Source: an uncultured Bacteroidales bacterium
Lineage (GTDB): Bacteria > Bacteroidota > Bacteroidia > Bacteroidales > Bacteroidaceae
DNA length: 64,000 nucleotides
Assembly (NCBI GenBank): GCA_902779085.1
Contig: CACYZY010000001.1
Span: forward strand, 124,001-188,000
Direction: 5' to 3'
The notes under the pieces were generated by a model. The model searched no databases. It was given only the letters and a program-made list of their open reading frames with translations, and was not told the origin of the DNA. Of the stretch, positions 1-9,657 are shown one piece after another. A program made the translations under genes and the position numbers. Each line of letters opens with the position of its first letter. The first letter of the stretch is position 1.

Positions 1-1
1 G

Positions 2-907
2 GTGGCTTTCTCCTGGACCATCACGGCGCTTTGCTCTGAAGTAGCCAGTAAGCGCCTCGGAGCCCTACAACTAAACGTTATCCGCATGCTGCTCTCTCTA
101 TGTCTCTTGAGTTGCACTATGTGGATATTTACAGGTTCTCCATTTCCTCTTTATGCCAGTTCTCAAGCATGGATGTGGCTACTTATGTCGGGCCTAGTGG
201 GTTATGTTTTTGGCGACTATTGCTTGTTTAATTCTTACATTCTGATTGGTTCTCGTTTTGGACAGCTTTTTATGACCTTAGCCCCACTGACAGCCGCTTT
301 TGCCAGTTGGGTGTTGCTGGGTGAATACTTGCCTTTGCAAGCTTGGCTGGGTATGGTAATTACTTTGTTGGGTATCAGTATGTCTGTTTTGAATAAAGGA
401 AAGCAGGATAGCCATCACAAAGTGGAACTAAAGTTGCCTTTGAAAGGTGTCTTGTTTGGTATCGGTGCCGGAGTTGGCCAAGGCCTTGGTTTGGTATTGA
501 GCAAAGTGGGAATGAATTATTACGAGGCGGGGGTGCCTGAAGGCATGAATGCTGTAAACAACCTTTTACCGTTTGCGTCCACTTTCATAAGAGCTATAGC
601 TGGTAGCTTGGGTTTCTTATGTGTAATGGCTTTGCGAAGGGAATTCTATACATTGCCGATAGCATTAAAAGACAACAAAGGCATGAAAGCTGCTATCGGG
701 GCTACTCTTACTGGACCATTTATAGGCGTTTCTTTGTCTTTGATGGCAGTACAATATACGGAGGCAGGTATTGCTTCGACGTTGATGGCATTGGTGCCTG
801 TCCTGATTATCTGGCCTGCCCATCTGCTGTTTAAACAAGAAGTTAAACCTCTAGAAATTGTGGGTGCCGTTATCAGTGTTATTGGTGCTTCACTTTTCTT
901 TCTATAA
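2..907 (+). CDS. EamA-family (DMT superfamily) membrane transporter, 5' end outside the window
   Basis: Integral inner-membrane protein, hydrophobic from end to end, with the two tandem EamA halves (roughly residues 1-130 and 150-300) of the drug/metabolite transporter superfamily. Each half normally contributes five helices. Helix-breaking polar stretches such as GDYCLFNSYILIG in the first half and LVPVLIIWPA in the second fit the fold. The GTG at base 2 opens the readable frame, but the first helix begins almost at once, so the true start probably lies upstream of base 1 and 10-20 residues are missing. The substrate cannot be read from the sequence; family members export metabolites or amino acids. 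hflX follows from its own promoter, so there is no sign of an operon. Confident on family, not on function. Confidence 0.85.
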   Translation: MAFSWTITALCSEVASKRLGALQLNVIRMLLSLCLLSCTMWIFTGSPFPLYASSQAWMWLLMSGLVGYVFGDYCLFNSYILIGSRFGQLFMTLAPLTAAFASWVLLGEYLPLQAWLGMVITLLGISMSVLNKGKQDSHHKVELKLPLKGVLFGIGAGVGQGLGLVLSKVGMNYYEAGVPEGMNAVNNLLPFASTFIRAIAGSLGFLCVMALRREFYTLPIALKDNKGMKAAIGATLTGPFIGVSLSLMAVQYTEAGIASTLMALVPVLIIWPAHLLFKQEVKPLEIVGAVISVIGASLFFL

Positions 908-925
908 ATTGTTTGCCATTGATGC

Positions 926-955
926 TTGGTATTTAATAGGATTTTACTATTTTTG
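926..955 (+). promoter_or_regulatory. Promoter of hflX (Bacteroidetes type)
   Basis: TTG at 926-928 and TATTTTTG at 948-955 match the Bacteroidetes -33/-7 pattern with a 19-base spacer. Transcription would begin near 962, which excludes an upstream ATG at 926 and fixes the hflX start at 983. Confidence 0.7.
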
Positions 956-982
956 CCTTGTTATCATATCGACATTTTTTTG

Positions 983-2236
983 ATGAAGGAATTTGTTATA
1001 TCCGAAGCTAAAACCGAGACCGCTGTACTGGTGGGCCTGATTACTCAAAAACAGAACGAGCAAAAGACAAATGAATATCTTGACGAATTAGAGTTTCTTG
1101 CCGAAACTGCTGGTGCCAAGGTAGTACGTCGATTTACTCAGAAGTTGGTGCAGGCACATGCTGTGACGTATGTGGGCGAAGGTAAGCTGCAGGAAATAGA
1201 ACAATATATCAAAGATGAGGAGGATGCAGAACGCGAGGTGGGTATGGTAATTTTTGACGATGAATTATCTCCTAAACAGTTGCGTAACATCGAACTGACG
1301 CTGAAGGTAAAGATTCTTGATCGCACATCACTCATTCTCGACATCTTTGCTATGCGTGCCCAGACCGCTAGTGCCAAAACTCAAGTAGAATTAGCACAAT
1401 ACAAATATATGCTTCCTCGTTTGCAACGATTGTGGACCCACTTGGAACGTCAGGGTGGCGGTTCAGGTGCAGGTGGTGGTAAAGGATCAGTAGGCTTGCG
1501 AGGCCCTGGTGAGACGCAGTTGGAAATGGACCGCCGTATTATCCTTAATCGTATGTCGCTGCTCAAACAACGCTTAGTTGATATTGATAAGCAGATGTCT
1601 ACCCAGCGAAAAAACAGGGGGCGCATGATACGTGTAGCATTAGTGGGCTATACAAATGTGGGCAAGTCAACTTTGATGAACCTTATGGCCAAGAGTGAAG
1701 TTTTTGCAGAAAATAAGTTGTTTGCTACACTTGATACTACTGTGCGTAAGGTTGTGATAGATAACTTACCTTTTCTTCTATGCGATACTGTTGGTTTTAT
1801 CCGCAAGTTGCCTACAGATCTTGTTGATTCTTTTAAATCCACTCTCGACGAAGTACGTGAGGCCGATTTGTTGATACATGTGGTAGATATATCACATCCC
1901 GATTTTGAGGAGCAGATCAAGGTGGTGAACAAGACGTTAGCAGAAATTGATGCAGGTGGCAAACCTACAATGGTGATTTTTAATAAGATTGATGCATATA
2001 CGTTTATAGAGAAGGATCCTTTCGACTTGACCCCAAAAACCAAGGAAAATGTGTCATTAGAAGAACTGATACATTCGTGGATGGCCAGGATGGAAGATGA
2101 TTGCATTTTTATCTCAGCTAAAGAAAGGACGAATATTGATAATCTGAGGGAGAAATTGTATAAGAGGGTGAGAGAGCTGCATGTGCAGAAATATCCTTAT
2201 AACGATTTCCTTTATCCTCAAACTGAAGACCAATAA
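983..2236 (+). CDS. hflX: GTPase HflX, ribosome-splitting factor
   Basis: Ribosome-associated GTPase that in other bacteria splits stalled 70S ribosomes under heat or antibiotic stress. An N-terminal HflX domain and a Gly-rich linker (GGGSGAGGGKGS, then LRGPGETQLE) precede the G domain. G1 is GYTNVGKS at about residues 222-229, followed by DTVGF (G3) and NKID (G4). Length is 417 residues, usual for the family. The start at 983 is chosen because the TAnnTTTG promoter overlaps the longer alternative beginning at 926, and because MKEFVISE is the typical N-terminus in this phylum. The next gene starts 2 bases after the stop, so co-transcription with the DUF4954 gene is likely. Cytoplasmic; identification is firm. 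Confidence 0.95.
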   Translation: MKEFVISEAKTETAVLVGLITQKQNEQKTNEYLDELEFLAETAGAKVVRRFTQKLVQAHAVTYVGEGKLQEIEQYIKDEEDAEREVGMVIFDDELSPKQLRNIELTLKVKILDRTSLILDIFAMRAQTASAKTQVELAQYKYMLPRLQRLWTHLERQGGGSGAGGGKGSVGLRGPGETQLEMDRRIILNRMSLLKQRLVDIDKQMSTQRKNRGRMIRVALVGYTNVGKSTLMNLMAKSEVFAENKLFATLDTTVRKVVIDNLPFLLCDTVGFIRKLPTDLVDSFKSTLDEVREADLLIHVVDISHPDFEEQIKVVNKTLAEIDAGGKPTMVIFNKIDAYTFIEKDPFDLTPKTKENVSLEELIHSWMARMEDDCIFISAKERTNIDNLREKLYKRVRELHVQKYPYNDFLYPQTEDQ

Positions 2237-2238
2237 TT

Positions 2239-4227
2239 ATGGATTACAGAAACTTAACAACAAACGAGGTGGCTCAGCTCGAGCTGCAGGGTTGTACGGC
2301 AACAGACTGGAATCGAGTGTGGGTAGTGCCAAAATTCGATACACAGTATATAGTTTCAGCCCATTTCTCTGGTGATATACGCATAGGTTCTCTTCAAGGA
2401 GAATTCACTTTAAAAGGTGGTATTAGTAAGCATGCGGGGTTGCGACATGTAACATTGCATAATGTAACAGTGGGCAACGGTTGTTATATTAAGGATGTGC
2501 ATAACTATATTGCTAACTTTACAATTGGGGATAATACCTATATTGAGAATGTTGATAACATAGTAGTGGAAGGCAAGACTAGGTTTGGCAATGGAATTGA
2601 GGTTTCGGTGCTTAATGAAACAGGAGGACGTGAAGTAGCTATCAGCGATAAACTATCAGCTCAGTTAGCTTATATCATGGCAATGTATAGACATCGTCCG
2701 GAACTGGCAGTGCGTTTGCGTGAGATAGCTGATTATTACTCTAATAAACATGCTTCTGAAATTGGTGAGATTGCTGACCACGTAACCATTATGAACGTGG
2801 GTTCAATTATGAACGTACGCATTGGTTCATATGCTACCATCATAGGTGCCAATCGTCTGAATAATGGTACTATCAATAGTAACAAGGAAGCTCCTGTATA
2901 CGTTGGTCATAATGTTATTTGTGATGATTTTATCATCTCATCAGGTTCGACTCTCGATGATGGTGCTATGCTGACACGTTGCTTTGTGGGACAGGCTTGT
3001 ATGATGGGGCATGGTTACTCTGCCTCCGACTCTTTGTTTTTCAGTAATTGTCAGGAAGAAAATGGTGAGGCTTGTTCTATCTTTGCAGGACCGTTTACTG
3101 TAACACATCATAAATCAACACTGCTGATTGCTGGCATGTTCTCTTTTATGAATGCAGGTTCAGGATCTAACCAAAGCAATCACATGTATAAGTTGGGTCC
3201 TATCCACCAAGGCATTTTGGAGCGTGGCGCCAAGACTTCTTCCGATTCATATATACTATGGCCTTCACGTGTGGGCGCTTTTTCATTGGTGATGGGCCGT
3301 CATGTGAATCATTCTGACACTTCTAATTTGCCTTTCAGCTATCTGATAGAGAAGAAAGATACCACTTATCTGGTACCTGGCGTCAATCTACGTAGCGTAG
3401 GTACCATACGTGATGCGCAAAAGTGGCCGAAGCGTGACAAACGCTCAGATTCCAATAAATTAGATTGCATCAACTACAACTTGTTAAGTCCATATACTAT
3501 CCAGAAGATGTTCAAGGGTTGTGAAATTTTGAACGATCTGCGTCATGCATCTGGAGAACTTTCTGACGAATATTCTTTCCATAGTGCCAAGATTCGCAAT
3601 TCATCATTGGTAAATGGTATCAAGTTCTACGAAATAGGCATTTGTAAGTTTTTAGGCAATTCTATCATCAAACGCTTGGAGAATATCAAATTCAAAAGTG
3701 ATTCTGAAATTCGTGAGCGGCTAAAACCTGATACGGAGATCGGCAAAGGTGAATGGGTGGATATATCAGGCTTGATTGCTCCTAAAAGTGAGGTAGATCT
3801 GTTGCTCGACAATATCGAGAGTGGAAAGGTAAACAAGTTGAAGGAAATCAATGATGATTTTATGCGTATGCATATTAATTATTATACCTATGAATGGACT
3901 TGGGCTTACGAAAGAATGCTTGAGTTTTTCAAATTGGATCCTGATAAGATTACTGCTTCAGATATCATCCGTATTGTAGAAAAATGGAAAGAAGCGGTGA
4001 TAGGATTGGATAAGATGGTTTATGAAGATGCAAAAAAAGAATTTTCACTTTCATCCATGACTGGCTTTGGAGCCGATGGTACGAAATATGAGAAAGAGCA
4101 AGATTTCGAACAGGTACGAGGTGTTTTCGAGAGTAATCCTTTTGTGACAGCAGTACTTGATCATATTAAGGCAAAGACTGCTTTGGGAAATGAGTTGATT
4201 GAACGATTAAAACCTTTGACAGAATAA
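2239..4227 (+). CDS. DUF4954 family protein, left-handed beta-helix type
   Basis: A 662-residue protein matching the Bacteroidetes family DUF4954. The central part (about residues 75-340) is rich in short hydrophobic repeats of the hexapeptide kind (IGDNTYIENV, VTIMNVGSIMNVRIGSYATIIGA, VYVGHNVICDDF), which fold as a left-handed parallel beta-helix as in sugar-nucleotide acyltransferases. The C-terminal third is helical and charged. There is no signal peptide. The biochemical role is unknown; a nucleotidyl- or acyltransferase-like activity is only an inference from the fold. It starts 2 bases after hflX and is followed by fumarase with a 34-base gap, so these three genes may form one transcript. 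Family assignment is good, function open. Confidence 0.85.
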   Translation: MDYRNLTTNEVAQLELQGCTATDWNRVWVVPKFDTQYIVSAHFSGDIRIGSLQGEFTLKGGISKHAGLRHVTLHNVTVGNGCYIKDVHNYIANFTIGDNTYIENVDNIVVEGKTRFGNGIEVSVLNETGGREVAISDKLSAQLAYIMAMYRHRPELAVRLREIADYYSNKHASEIGEIADHVTIMNVGSIMNVRIGSYATIIGANRLNNGTINSNKEAPVYVGHNVICDDFIISSGSTLDDGAMLTRCFVGQACMMGHGYSASDSLFFSNCQEENGEACSIFAGPFTVTHHKSTLLIAGMFSFMNAGSGSNQSNHMYKLGPIHQGILERGAKTSSDSYILWPSRVGAFSLVMGRHVNHSDTSNLPFSYLIEKKDTTYLVPGVNLRSVGTIRDAQKWPKRDKRSDSNKLDCINYNLLSPYTIQKMFKGCEILNDLRHASGELSDEYSFHSAKIRNSSLVNGIKFYEIGICKFLGNSIIKRLENIKFKSDSEIRERLKPDTEIGKGEWVDISGLIAPKSEVDLLLDNIESGKVNKLKEINDDFMRMHINYYTYEWTWAYERMLEFFKLDPDKITASDIIRIVEKWKEAVIGLDKMVYEDAKKEFSLSSMTGFGADGTKYEKEQDFEQVRGVFESNPFVTAVLDHIKAKTALGNELIERLKPLTE

Positions 4228-4261
4228 TTTGTAAATTAACCAAATAAAAACTAATTTAATT

Positions 4262-5905
4262 ATGGCAACAAATCCTCCGTTCCACTATCAACCCATGTTT
4301 GAACATGGTGAAGATAAGACTGAGTATTATCTGCTTACCAAAGACTATGTGTCAGTAAGCGAGTTTGAAGGTAAACCTATCCTTAAAATTGAGAAGGAAG
4401 GCCTCACAGCAATGGCTAATGCTGCTTTCCGTGATGTGTCGTTTATGCTGCGTCGCTCACACAACGAGCAAGTGGCAAAGATTCTTTCTGATCCAGAAGC
4501 AAGTGATAACGACAAATATGTTGCTCTCTCATTTTTGCGTAACTCTGAGGTCGCATGTAAAGGGCAACTTCCTACTTGCCAGGATACAGGTACCGCCATT
4601 ATCCATGGTGAAAAAGGTCAGCAAGTATGGACTGGTTACTGTGACGAAGAAGCTCTTTCTTTAGGCGTTTATAAAACATATACAGAGGAGAATTTGCGTT
4701 ATTCTCAGAATGCCCCTCTGAATATGTATGACGAGGTGAATACCAAGTGCAACCTTCCTGCTCAGATTGATCTGGAAGCTACCGAGGGAATGGAATATCG
4801 CTTCCTTTGCGTTACTAAGGGTGGCGGTTCAGCCAACAAAACCTACCTCTATCAGGAAACTAAGGCCCGCATTCAGAATCCTGGCACCCTAATTCCTTTC
4901 CTTGTAGATAAGATGAAGAGTTTGGGCACTGCTGCTTGTCCTCCTTATCATATCGCTTTTGTCATAGGTGGAACTTCTGCAGAGAAGAACCTCCTTACAG
5001 TCAAGTTGGCATCTACGCATTTCTATGATGAGTTGCCTACTACTGGTAATGAATATGGTCGTGCTTTCCGTGATGTAGAGTTGGAGAAACAATTACTTGA
5101 GGAAGCCTACAATATTGGCTTGGGTGCTCAGTTTGGCGGCAAATATATGGCTCACGATATTCGTGTAGTTCGCTTGCCTCGCCATGGAGCCTCTTGCCCA
5201 ATTGGTATGGGTGTCTCATGCTCAGCCGATCGTAACATCAAGGCGAAAATTAACAAAGATGGTATTTGGATTGAAAAACTTGATGATAACCCAGGCGAAT
5301 TGATTCCTGAAGCATTGCGCAGGGCTGGTGAGGGTGATGTAGTTAAAATTGATTTAAATCAGCCAATGAGCGAAGTGTGCAAGATATTGTCAAAGTATCC
5401 TGTAGCAACCCGCGTGTCACTGAACGGTACCATTATTGTAGCACGCGATATCGCTCATGCCAAGCTGAAAGCTCGCTTAGATGCAGGAGAGGATTTGCCA
5501 GATTATTTCAAAAACCATCCTGTACTTTATGCTGGTCCAGCCAAGACTCCTAAGGGTATGCCTTGCGGTTCAATGGGCCCAACTACTGCTAACCGTATGG
5601 ATCCTTACGTAGATGAATTCCAGGATCATGGTGGCTCAATGGTGATGATTGCAAAGGGAAACCGTACCGATGTAGTTACTGAAGCATGTAAGAAGCATGG
5701 AGGCTTTTATCTGGGCTCTATTGGCGGTCCGGCTGCTGTGCTGTCACAAAACAATATCAAGAGCATTGAATGTGTGGAGTATCCAGAATTAGGTATGGAA
5801 GCCATTTGGAAGATTCTGGTAGAAGACTTCCCTGCCTTCATCCTGGTTGATGACAAGGGCAATGATTTCTTCAAGCAAATTAAGCCTCGTTGCGCTTGCA
5901 AGTAA
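4262..5905 (+). CDS. fum: Fumarate hydratase class I, iron-sulfur dependent
   Basis: Interconverts fumarate and L-malate; in Bacteroidales it works in the reductive branch from oxaloacetate to succinate. At 547 residues it has the usual size of the single-chain FumA/FumB type. The Fe-S ligating cysteines are visible: PTCQDTG (about residue 106), TAACPPYH (about 226) and GASCPIGMG (about 312), the last followed by VSCSADR. The C-terminal domain carries [19 protein letters not shown] and GSIGGPAA, as in class I enzymes. Start at 4262 follows an A-rich leader; a hairpin at 5926-5957 ends the transcript. Cytoplasmic and oxygen-sensitive by family precedent. Whether to call it fumA or fumB cannot be decided here. 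Confidence 0.95.
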   Translation: MATNPPFHYQPMFEHGEDKTEYYLLTKDYVSVSEFEGKPILKIEKEGLTAMANAAFRDVSFMLRRSHNEQVAKILSDPEASDNDKYVALSFLRNSEVACKGQLPTCQDTGTAIIHGEKGQQVWTGYCDEEALSLGVYKTYTEENLRYSQNAPLNMYDEVNTKCNLPAQIDLEATEGMEYRFLCVTKGGGSANKTYLYQETKARIQNPGTLIPFLVDKMKSLGTAACPPYHIAFVIGGTSAEKNLLTVKLASTHFYDELPTTGNEYGRAFRDVELEKQLLEEAYNIGLGAQFGGKYMAHDIRVVRLPRHGASCPIGMGVSCSADRNIKAKINKDGIWIEKLDDNPGELIPEALRRAGEGDVVKIDLNQPMSEVCKILSKYPVATRVSLNGTIIVARDIAHAKLKARLDAGEDLPDYFKNHPVLYAGPAKTPKGMPCGSMGPTTANRMDPYVDEFQDHGGSMVMIAKGNRTDVVTEACKKHGGFYLGSIGGPAAVLSQNNIKSIECVEYPELGMEAIWKILVEDFPAFILVDDKGNDFFKQIKPRCACK

Positions 5906-5925
5906 TTAAATGTAGATTATTAATC

Positions 5926-5957
5926 TAAGAGGGTGTGCATAATAGTACACCCTCTTA
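5926..5957 (+). terminator. Hairpin after fumarase
   Basis: TAAGAGGGTGT pairs perfectly with ACACCCTCTTA (11 bp, 10-base loop). It lies 20 bases after the fumarase stop and is followed by an AT-rich stretch rather than a clean T run. Probable transcript end between fum and the dnaN operon. Confidence 0.7.
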
Positions 5958-5983
5958 ATTATTATAAATTTTCAATGTGTTTC

Positions 5984-6015
5984 TTTCCACAATTCAATTC
6001 TTTTGTCTATCTTTG
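5984..6015 (+). promoter_or_regulatory. Promoter of the dnaN operon
   Basis: TATCTTTG at 6008-6015 is an exact TAnnTTTG box, with a weak TTT -33 element about 21 bases upstream. It gives a leader of roughly 30 bases before dnaN. Confidence 0.65.
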
Positions 6016-6051
6016 CATTATATAATGTAGAACAATTAAAATAGTAGAAAT

Positions 6052-7179
6052 ATGATGAAGTTTATCGTTTCAAGTGCAGACCTGTCTGGCCATCTTCAGG
6101 CTATCAGCCGTGTTATCAACGCAAAGAATACTCTTCCTATCCTTGACAGTTTTTTGTTTGAGTTGCGTGATGGTACTTTGTTTATCACTGGCTCTGATGG
6201 GGAGACTACAATGACAACTCAAGTGGAGGTGGCTGAGAGCGAAAAAGATGGTAAGTTGGCGATTACTGCCAGAACTTTACTTGACGCATTGCGTGAAGGT
6301 ACTGACCAGCCACTCACATTTGAAGTGAATGAGGAGACGTTGGAGGTGACGGTAAGCTACATAAATGGTCATTATAGTTTGATGGGGCAGAATGCAGATG
6401 TGTATCCTTTGCCTTTGGCAATGGGAGAGAATGCTACTCAGGTGCTGATTGCTGCTAATGTCTTGCAAAAAGCAATTAGTTGTACACTTTTTGCTACAGC
6501 TGACGATGAGTTACGCCCTGTGATGAATGGTATTTATTTTGATATTAGTGAGCAGGACATTACTTTTGTTGCTTCAGATGGGCACAAACTTGTGCGTTTC
6601 CGTACCAATGTTGCTCATTGCGATAAGCAGGCTGCATTTATCCTGCCAAAGAAACCTGCAGGCTTGCTGAAAAATTTGTTAGTGAAAGAAGAAGGTGATG
6701 TAACAGTGGCTTTCAATGATCGTAATGCAATGATTACTGTGGGAGATTATCGATTGGTATGCCGACTTATTGAGGGAAAGTATCCTAATTATGCCTCTGT
6801 TATTCCTCATAATAATCCATTTGTATTGACACTTGATCGTCAGAGTGCTTTAAGTGCAGTACGTCGTGTGTCTATTTTCTCATCTCAAGCTAGTAGTTTA
6901 GTAAAACTCTCCTTAAGTGAGAATAAGCTTACACTTTCAGCTCAGGATATTGACTTTTCTACCTCTGCCCAGGAAGTAGTGAGTTGCCAGTATAGTGGCG
7001 CTAACATGAATATCGGTTTTAAGGCTACATTCTTGTTAGATATTTTTAGCAATATATCTTCCAATGAGATTACCTTTGCGTTAGCTGATCCATCAAGGGC
7101 TGGCGTGATAGAACCTGCTGAACAGGAAGAAGGTGAGAGCTTATTGATGTTGCTGATGCCGATGATGCTGAACGATTAA
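6052..7179 (+). CDS. dnaN: DNA polymerase III sliding clamp (beta subunit)
   Basis: Processivity clamp that encircles DNA and tethers the replicative polymerase. Length 375 residues with the three-fold repeated clamp domain; KFIVSSADLSGHLQAISRVI at the N-terminus, NTLPILDSFLFEL and the C-terminal LLMLLMPMML peptide that forms part of the client-binding pocket are typical. Two adjacent ATG codons (6052 and 6055) could both serve; the family usually begins MKF, so 6055 is equally plausible. The exonuclease gene starts 6 bases after the stop and recN overlaps that gene, forming a replication/repair operon. A TAnnTTTG promoter lies just upstream. Confidence 0.97.
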   Translation: MMKFIVSSADLSGHLQAISRVINAKNTLPILDSFLFELRDGTLFITGSDGETTMTTQVEVAESEKDGKLAITARTLLDALREGTDQPLTFEVNEETLEVTVSYINGHYSLMGQNADVYPLPLAMGENATQVLIAANVLQKAISCTLFATADDELRPVMNGIYFDISEQDITFVASDGHKLVRFRTNVAHCDKQAAFILPKKPAGLLKNLLVKEEGDVTVAFNDRNAMITVGDYRLVCRLIEGKYPNYASVIPHNNPFVLTLDRQSALSAVRRVSIFSSQASSLVKLSLSENKLTLSAQDIDFSTSAQEVVSCQYSGANMNIGFKATFLLDIFSNISSNEITFALADPSRAGVIEPAEQEEGESLLMLLMPMMLND

Positions 7180-7184
7180 AGGTT

Positions 7185-7955
7185 ATGAAACTGAATCTTA
7201 CTTGTCCTGTTGTTTTTTTTGATTTGGAAACGACGGGAACTGATATTAATAAAGACCGCATAGTCGAGATATGCTACCTTAAGGTTTGGCCAAATGGGAA
7301 TGAAGATGCTCACACGATGCGCATCAATCCGGGTATGCATATACCAGAAGAGTCATCGCAGGTGCATGGTATCTATGATGATGATGTGAAGGATTGTCCT
7401 ACATTTAAGGAAGTAGCCAAGAATATAGCAAAGGATTTTGAGGGCGCCGACATTGCCGGCTTCAATTCGAACCGATTCGATGTCCCTCTGCTGGCTGAGG
7501 AATTTTTACGTGCTGATGTAGATATAGACTTGGCACGTCATCGTTTTATTGACGTACAGGTAATTTTCCATAAGAAAGAGCAACGTACTCTCTCCGCTGC
7601 TTATCAGTTTTATTGTGGAAAGAATTTGGAAGATGCGCATACAGCCTTAGCCGATACAAGAGCCACATATGAAGTGCTTAAGGCACAATTAGACAAATAT
7701 CCTGACCTGCAAAATGATATGAAGTTCCTCTCTGATTATTCCTCATTTACAAAAAATGTGGATTTTGCAGGGCGCATGGTGTATGACGATAATGGAGCTG
7801 AGGTATTTAATTTCGGTAAGTATAAAGGTCAACTTGTGAAAGATGTGTTGGCAAAAGATCCTGGTTATTACAGTTGGATACTTAATAGCGAATTTACCCT
7901 TAATACTAAGGCTGCTCTCACACGTATCCGTGTGCGAGAAATGATGAATAAATGA
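7185..7955 (+). CDS. DEDDh 3'-5' exonuclease (DnaQ-like) with ExoX-type C-terminal domain
   Basis: Predicted DNA exonuclease of the DnaQ/epsilon superfamily. ExoI is FFDLETTG (D13, E15), ExoII is IAGFNSNRFDVPLL, and ExoIII is HTALADTRATYEVL, giving the DEDDh catalytic set with His and Asp five residues apart. A C-terminal domain (about residues 205-250, FNFGKYKGQLVKDVLAKDPG) resembles the small domain found at the end of ExoX-type nucleases. Total length 256 residues. It is co-transcribed with dnaN upstream (5-base gap) and recN downstream (ATGA overlap), so it probably acts in proofreading or repair, though a stand-alone proofreading role is not proven. Cytoplasmic. Confidence 0.9.
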   Translation: MKLNLTCPVVFFDLETTGTDINKDRIVEICYLKVWPNGNEDAHTMRINPGMHIPEESSQVHGIYDDDVKDCPTFKEVAKNIAKDFEGADIAGFNSNRFDVPLLAEEFLRADVDIDLARHRFIDVQVIFHKKEQRTLSAAYQFYCGKNLEDAHTALADTRATYEVLKAQLDKYPDLQNDMKFLSDYSSFTKNVDFAGRMVYDDNGAEVFNFGKYKGQLVKDVLAKDPGYYSWILNSEFTLNTKAALTRIRVREMMNK

Positions 7956-9634
7956 TTCGTTCGCTTCATATACAGAACTATGCGTTGATAGAGCAGCTTG
8001 ATATTTCATTCGAGCCAGGTTTCTCTGTAATTACAGGTGAGACTGGTGCCGGAAAATCTATTATGTTGGGTGCATTGGCTTTGTTATTAGGGCAGCGTGC
8101 CGATACAAAAGCTATTCGCCAAGGTGCAGCCAAATGTGTAATTGAAGCTCATTATGATCTCAGTTGTACCCCTTTCAATAATTTCTTCCAACAAAACGGA
8201 TTAGATTACGACGAAGATTGTATAATGCGCCGTGAGGTGTATGCTTCAGGTAAAAGCCGCTCATTCATCAACGACACACCAGTTCAGCTTAGTCTCATGA
8301 AAGCTTTGGGAGACAAACTGATTGATATTCATTCGCAGCATCAGAATCTTATGCTCGACAACGAAGGCTTTCAACTGGATGTACTCGACATCTTAGCTCA
8401 TCATAATGATATTTTGCACGATTATAGACAGCTTTATCGTTTATGGACAGATGCTAAGAAAGCTTTGCATATATTGAAGGAGGATGCAAAACGCAACAAA
8501 GCTGATGAAGATTATGTACGCTTTCAACTAAATCAGTTGCAAGAAGCACAATTGCAAGTTGATGAGCAAGAGACTCTTGAGCAGGAAGAAGAGGTGCTGA
8601 ACCATGCAGAAGATATTAAATCGGCATTATTCCAATCGGTTCAAATGCTGGATGGTGATGAACATAGCCTGCTTCATGCAATAAAAGAAAGTTATTCCTC
8701 TTTGCATAACATCAGTAAAGTTTATCCTGCTGCTGGCGAACTTGCTGACAGATTGGACTCTTCTTTTATCGAACTAAAAGACATTGTCGATGAGATAGCT
8801 TCTAAAGAAGACGAAGTGGAGTTCAATCCACAAAGATTAGAGGAGGTAACTGAACGCCTTAACACTATTTATACATTAGAAAAGAAACATCATGTGGATT
8901 CTGTGTCTGATTTGTTAGACATTCAGGATTCATTTGAAAAGCGACTTGAGAATATTACCTCTTCCGATGACCAAATTGCAGAGATGATGAAGAAATGTGA
9001 CCTCTACCATGAAGAGCTTCTGAAGCTAGCTGGCAAACTTACAAAAAATCGTGGTAATGCTGCCCAACAGGTAGAGCGCTGCATGGAAAAGAGCCTTATT
9101 CCTTTGGGTATGCCACATATTCGTTTCAAGGTAGAGGTTGAACCACGTAAAGAACCTGATGCAAATGGTATGGATAGTGTGAGATTTTTGTTTAGTGCCA
9201 ACAAAAACGGAGTATTGCAAGATATTGCTAATGTGGCTTCTGGAGGCGAAATTTCTCGTGTGATGCTATCGTTAAAAGCAATGCTGGCAGATGAGTCAAG
9301 GTTCTCGACCATCATCTTCGATGAGATTGATACCGGTGTGTCGGGTGAGATAGCAGCTCGTATGGCTGGTATGATGCATGATATGGCAACAAGTAGTCTT
9401 GATAGAGACTCACAAGAAGGGCATCAGGTCATCTGCATTACACACTTGCCACAAATAGCAGCTAAGGGAAAAGTACATTATAAGGTGTATAAGAAGGATA
9501 ATGAACATGAAACTGTGAGTCAGATACAGAGGCTTACTCCTGAGGAGCGTGTTGAGGAAATTGCTCATATGCTGAGTGGGGAGAATATGACAGAAGCTGC
9601 TTTGCAAAATGCGAGGGAGTTGCTAAAAGTATGA
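7952..9634 (+). CDS. recN: DNA repair protein RecN
   Basis: SMC-like ATPase for double-strand-break repair. The N-terminal Walker A is GETGAGKS (about residues 30-37). The middle (about 150-370) is charged coiled coil. The C-terminal head has the ABC signature VASGGEISRVMLSLK, Walker B TIIFDEIDTGVSG and the ITHLPQIAA switch motif. 560 residues is full length. The ATG overlaps the stop of the exonuclease gene by four bases, implying translational coupling. In Bacteroides genomes I recall coaBC lying between these two genes; it is absent here. No SOS-type box was recognised upstream. Confidence 0.96.
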   Translation: MIRSLHIQNYALIEQLDISFEPGFSVITGETGAGKSIMLGALALLLGQRADTKAIRQGAAKCVIEAHYDLSCTPFNNFFQQNGLDYDEDCIMRREVYASGKSRSFINDTPVQLSLMKALGDKLIDIHSQHQNLMLDNEGFQLDVLDILAHHNDILHDYRQLYRLWTDAKKALHILKEDAKRNKADEDYVRFQLNQLQEAQLQVDEQETLEQEEEVLNHAEDIKSALFQSVQMLDGDEHSLLHAIKESYSSLHNISKVYPAAGELADRLDSSFIELKDIVDEIASKEDEVEFNPQRLEEVTERLNTIYTLEKKHHVDSVSDLLDIQDSFEKRLENITSSDDQIAEMMKKCDLYHEELLKLAGKLTKNRGNAAQQVERCMEKSLIPLGMPHIRFKVEVEPRKEPDANGMDSVRFLFSANKNGVLQDIANVASGGEISRVMLSLKAMLADESRFSTIIFDEIDTGVSGEIAARMAGMMHDMATSSLDRDSQEGHQVICITHLPQIAAKGKVHYKVYKKDNEHETVSQIQRLTPEERVEEIAHMLSGENMTEAALQNARELLKV

Positions 9635-9657
9635 ATTTAAGAGGATTGTTTTGAAAT

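Noticed and set aside
926-982. Longer N-terminus for HflX
   Set aside because: The region contains the promoter, and the extra residues are hydrophobic and unlike the family.
1648-2106. 152-codon antisense frame inside hflX
   Set aside because: It mirrors the GTPase coding region; no promoter or ribosome-binding context was seen.
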